From Aldrovandia affinis (Eukaryota; Chordata; Actinopteri; Notacanthiformes; Halosauridae): a stretch of 64,000 nt of DNA. The position numbers and the translations under genes were made by a program. Positions within the stretch are counted from its first letter, which is position 1. Every line of letters begins with the position of its first letter. Below are positions 62,213 through 64,000 of the stretch, one piece after another. The DNA lies in contig JAINUG010000150.1 of the NCBI GenBank assembly GCA_029706075.1, positions 79,501 through 143,500 of the forward strand, written 5' to 3'. The notes under the pieces were generated by a model that was not told the DNA's origin, made no database searches, and was given only the letters and a program-made list of their open reading frames with translations.

Positions 62213-63939
62213 CACGTGTAGAGAAATTCTAGAAAAAAGGAGAGTTGCTCGGGCGAGGAGGCTTCGGCTCTGTCTATGCGGGGATCCGTAAGTCAGACGG
62301 ACTGTCGGTAAGACATCACCTTCTCTATTATCTGCACTCATAACAGTCAGTCTCTGAAACACATCCTCCACTCTTCTAGTCAGAAGCAACATCTTGGCCT
62401 CTCTGCTCTACTGTCAGTTTGTGTCATTTTATTATTTCATTTTGCCTAGAGTCTGTCCAAAGTTGTCTACTTACTCTTACTAAGTATTTTGGTTGTTTTA
62501 TTCTACCCTATTTTATATAATTGACATCTCATGTTTTACTACTTTTTATCATACCATAATAGGCATTTGTCCTTGGTTTTTTACCCTTGGTTTTTAAGGA
62601 TTGTGCATTTCTCAATATCACACAGTACCTCTCTCACATACACCATGTTTTCCTTAGGTGGCCCTCAAATATGTGAGGAAATGTGAAGATGAAATGGAGC
62701 TGGTAAGAAGTACCTCTTTATAATTTATGGAGGCCAACATTAGTGGTGTATTTAATGCAGAAAGTCAGAACCTCAGACAGTGATAACTATTACCATTAAA
62801 AGGGAACTAGGAACCAAAAGGTGTTGGTGGTTTTAGAGGTGATTATTTCCTTCCACCCGCTGCCAGACTCAAATAACAGGCCAGATATGTCTCTAAAATA
62901 GCTTGTTTGGACTTTGACCCACCACATATGTGTGAGTCTGAGTGAAGGAGACATGCCTAACACATATAAGTGAGGCTAGATGTGAGTGAGGGATCAGTCA
63001 ATAAAATGAATGACAATAAAAAATGTAATTACTTGAATTGAATTGAATGAAGACGGTCACATCACAATGATAAATGAGATTTAAAAATAGGACAAAAACT
63101 TTTTCAAATGTCCACTTTAGCTAGATAGCAGTTCACTATGCTATATGCTAGCTCGGCTAGTTGGCATGTCACAGCGTGGGGATGGCTGCAATGAATGCTT
63201 GGCTATAGTACGGAGCACATGTCAGCTCTCACCACACCTACCTTCTTCTCTCCATAGCCTGGACTGGAAGGGCCTCTGCCCAGGGAGGTGGGACTGATAA
63301 CGATGGTGAACAAACCATCATCCCACCCCAACATTCTGGAGCTCTACGACTGGTTCGACAGGCCATCGTCCTATGTCATGGCAATGGAGTGCCCATACCC
63401 CTGCCAGGACCTGTTCACATACTGCCAGGAACAGGGAGGTGTCCTGAACGAGGACAAGGCACGCAATGTCACACGGCAGCTGCTGGGGGCACTGCAGCAC
63501 TGCCACGACCACAGAGTCATGCAACGCGACGTGAAGCCAGAGAACATCCTGATCCAGACCAAGACACAAGAGATCAAGCTGATTGACTTTGGGTGTGGGG
63601 ACCCATTGAAGGGGGCAGTTCATGAATCTTAATAGTGTTTGGGAACTCTGGAGTAAGCACAGATACTGTGATGCCTTTTATATAAAAGCTTATATTCGTT
63701 TCTCTTTACACTTATGTTAAGTCCATGTGAAATGTAGCAGCATTTGTCTGTCTTTCTATCAGGGACCGAGTGCTACCAGCCACTGGAGTGGTTTCAGGAA
63801 CAGAAGTTCCTGGCGGGCCCTGGGACCGTGTCGTCAGTCGGCGTGACGCTGCATGAGATTGTTTGTGGAAATCTTCCCTTCACCATCTTCAGCAGCAAGA
63901 GGATGCAGCAGGTGCAGTTCCCTGAGGGGCTGTCACCAG
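62213..63939 (+). pseudogene. PIM-like serine/threonine kinase, damaged, runs off the window
   Basis: Kinase exons at 62213-62307 (glycine loop GRGGFGSVYAG), 62658-62702 (VALKYVRKCEDEMEL, with the ATP-binding Lys), 63258-63632 and 63763-63939. The third carries REVGLITMVNKPSSHPNILE, the catalytic loop QRDVKPENIL and LIDFGCGD. The fourth carries GVTLHEIVCGNLPF and KRMQQVQFPEG. This is the layout of fish PIM-like kinases. Damage: the frame before the glycine loop is interrupted at an A6 run (62233-62238) or meets TAG. HRD has become QRD. The third exon runs into TAA at 63630 with no good donor. The expected PPEW block reads QPLEW, and WSVG reads SSVG. The remaining exon or exons lie beyond 64000. 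Confidence 0.8.
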
Positions 63940-64000
63940 GTGAGCAGCTAGCAGAAGAGGGAGGAGCTGCGTTTGAATGCTCCCCTTTTGCCTTTCTTGT

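Overview
The window is nuclear DNA from a ray-finned fish, most likely a teleost. Evidence: large spliced genes with GT-AG introns, tRNA-headed SINEs that share the conserved V-SINE core (GTCGCTCTGGATAAGAGCG), Tc1/mariner, hAT, piggyBac and Harbinger-type DNA transposons, and a PIM-like kinase copy of the kind that is heavily multiplied in fish. The species cannot be fixed from the sequence.

The one large gene I can follow with confidence runs on the + strand from 16511 to 46091. It encodes a member of the KIAA1549/KIAA1549L family of single-pass membrane proteins. Fifteen well supported exons are joined with consistent phases: a 2.1 kb Ser/Thr-rich ectodomain exon, a run of small ectodomain exons, a transmembrane exon at 31744-31928, and a cytoplasmic tail with several stretches strongly conserved in the family. 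They include a 15-nt microexon preceded by what looks like a GC donor. The last part of the tail (42.3-46.1 kb) is recognisable, but it carries frame breaks and one in-frame stop. The first exon (signal peptide) was not found and may lie left of the window or in intron 1. The first 16.5 kb hold one CpG-rich patch, SINEs, a piggyBac-type MITE and a direct duplication.

A striking feature is how many splice sites of this gene touch tandem repeats. The exon at 26598-26743 has a minisatellite ending at its acceptor and a 41-bp satellite starting at its donor; each 41-bp unit carries another copy of the donor, with 20 donor copies in all. Polypyrimidine, CA-rich, TG-rich and 55-60 bp arrays lie beside other exons.

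From 46.1 to 60 kb there is a long 3' UTR region, then a gene-poor stretch with a Ty3/gypsy reverse transcriptase scrap, a CR1/L2-type LINE 5' fragment, a V-SINE, a TA-flanked MITE and a decayed hAT transposase. From 60958 to the right edge lies a PIM-like Ser/Thr kinase copy on the + strand. It has several disabling or unusual changes and runs off the window.
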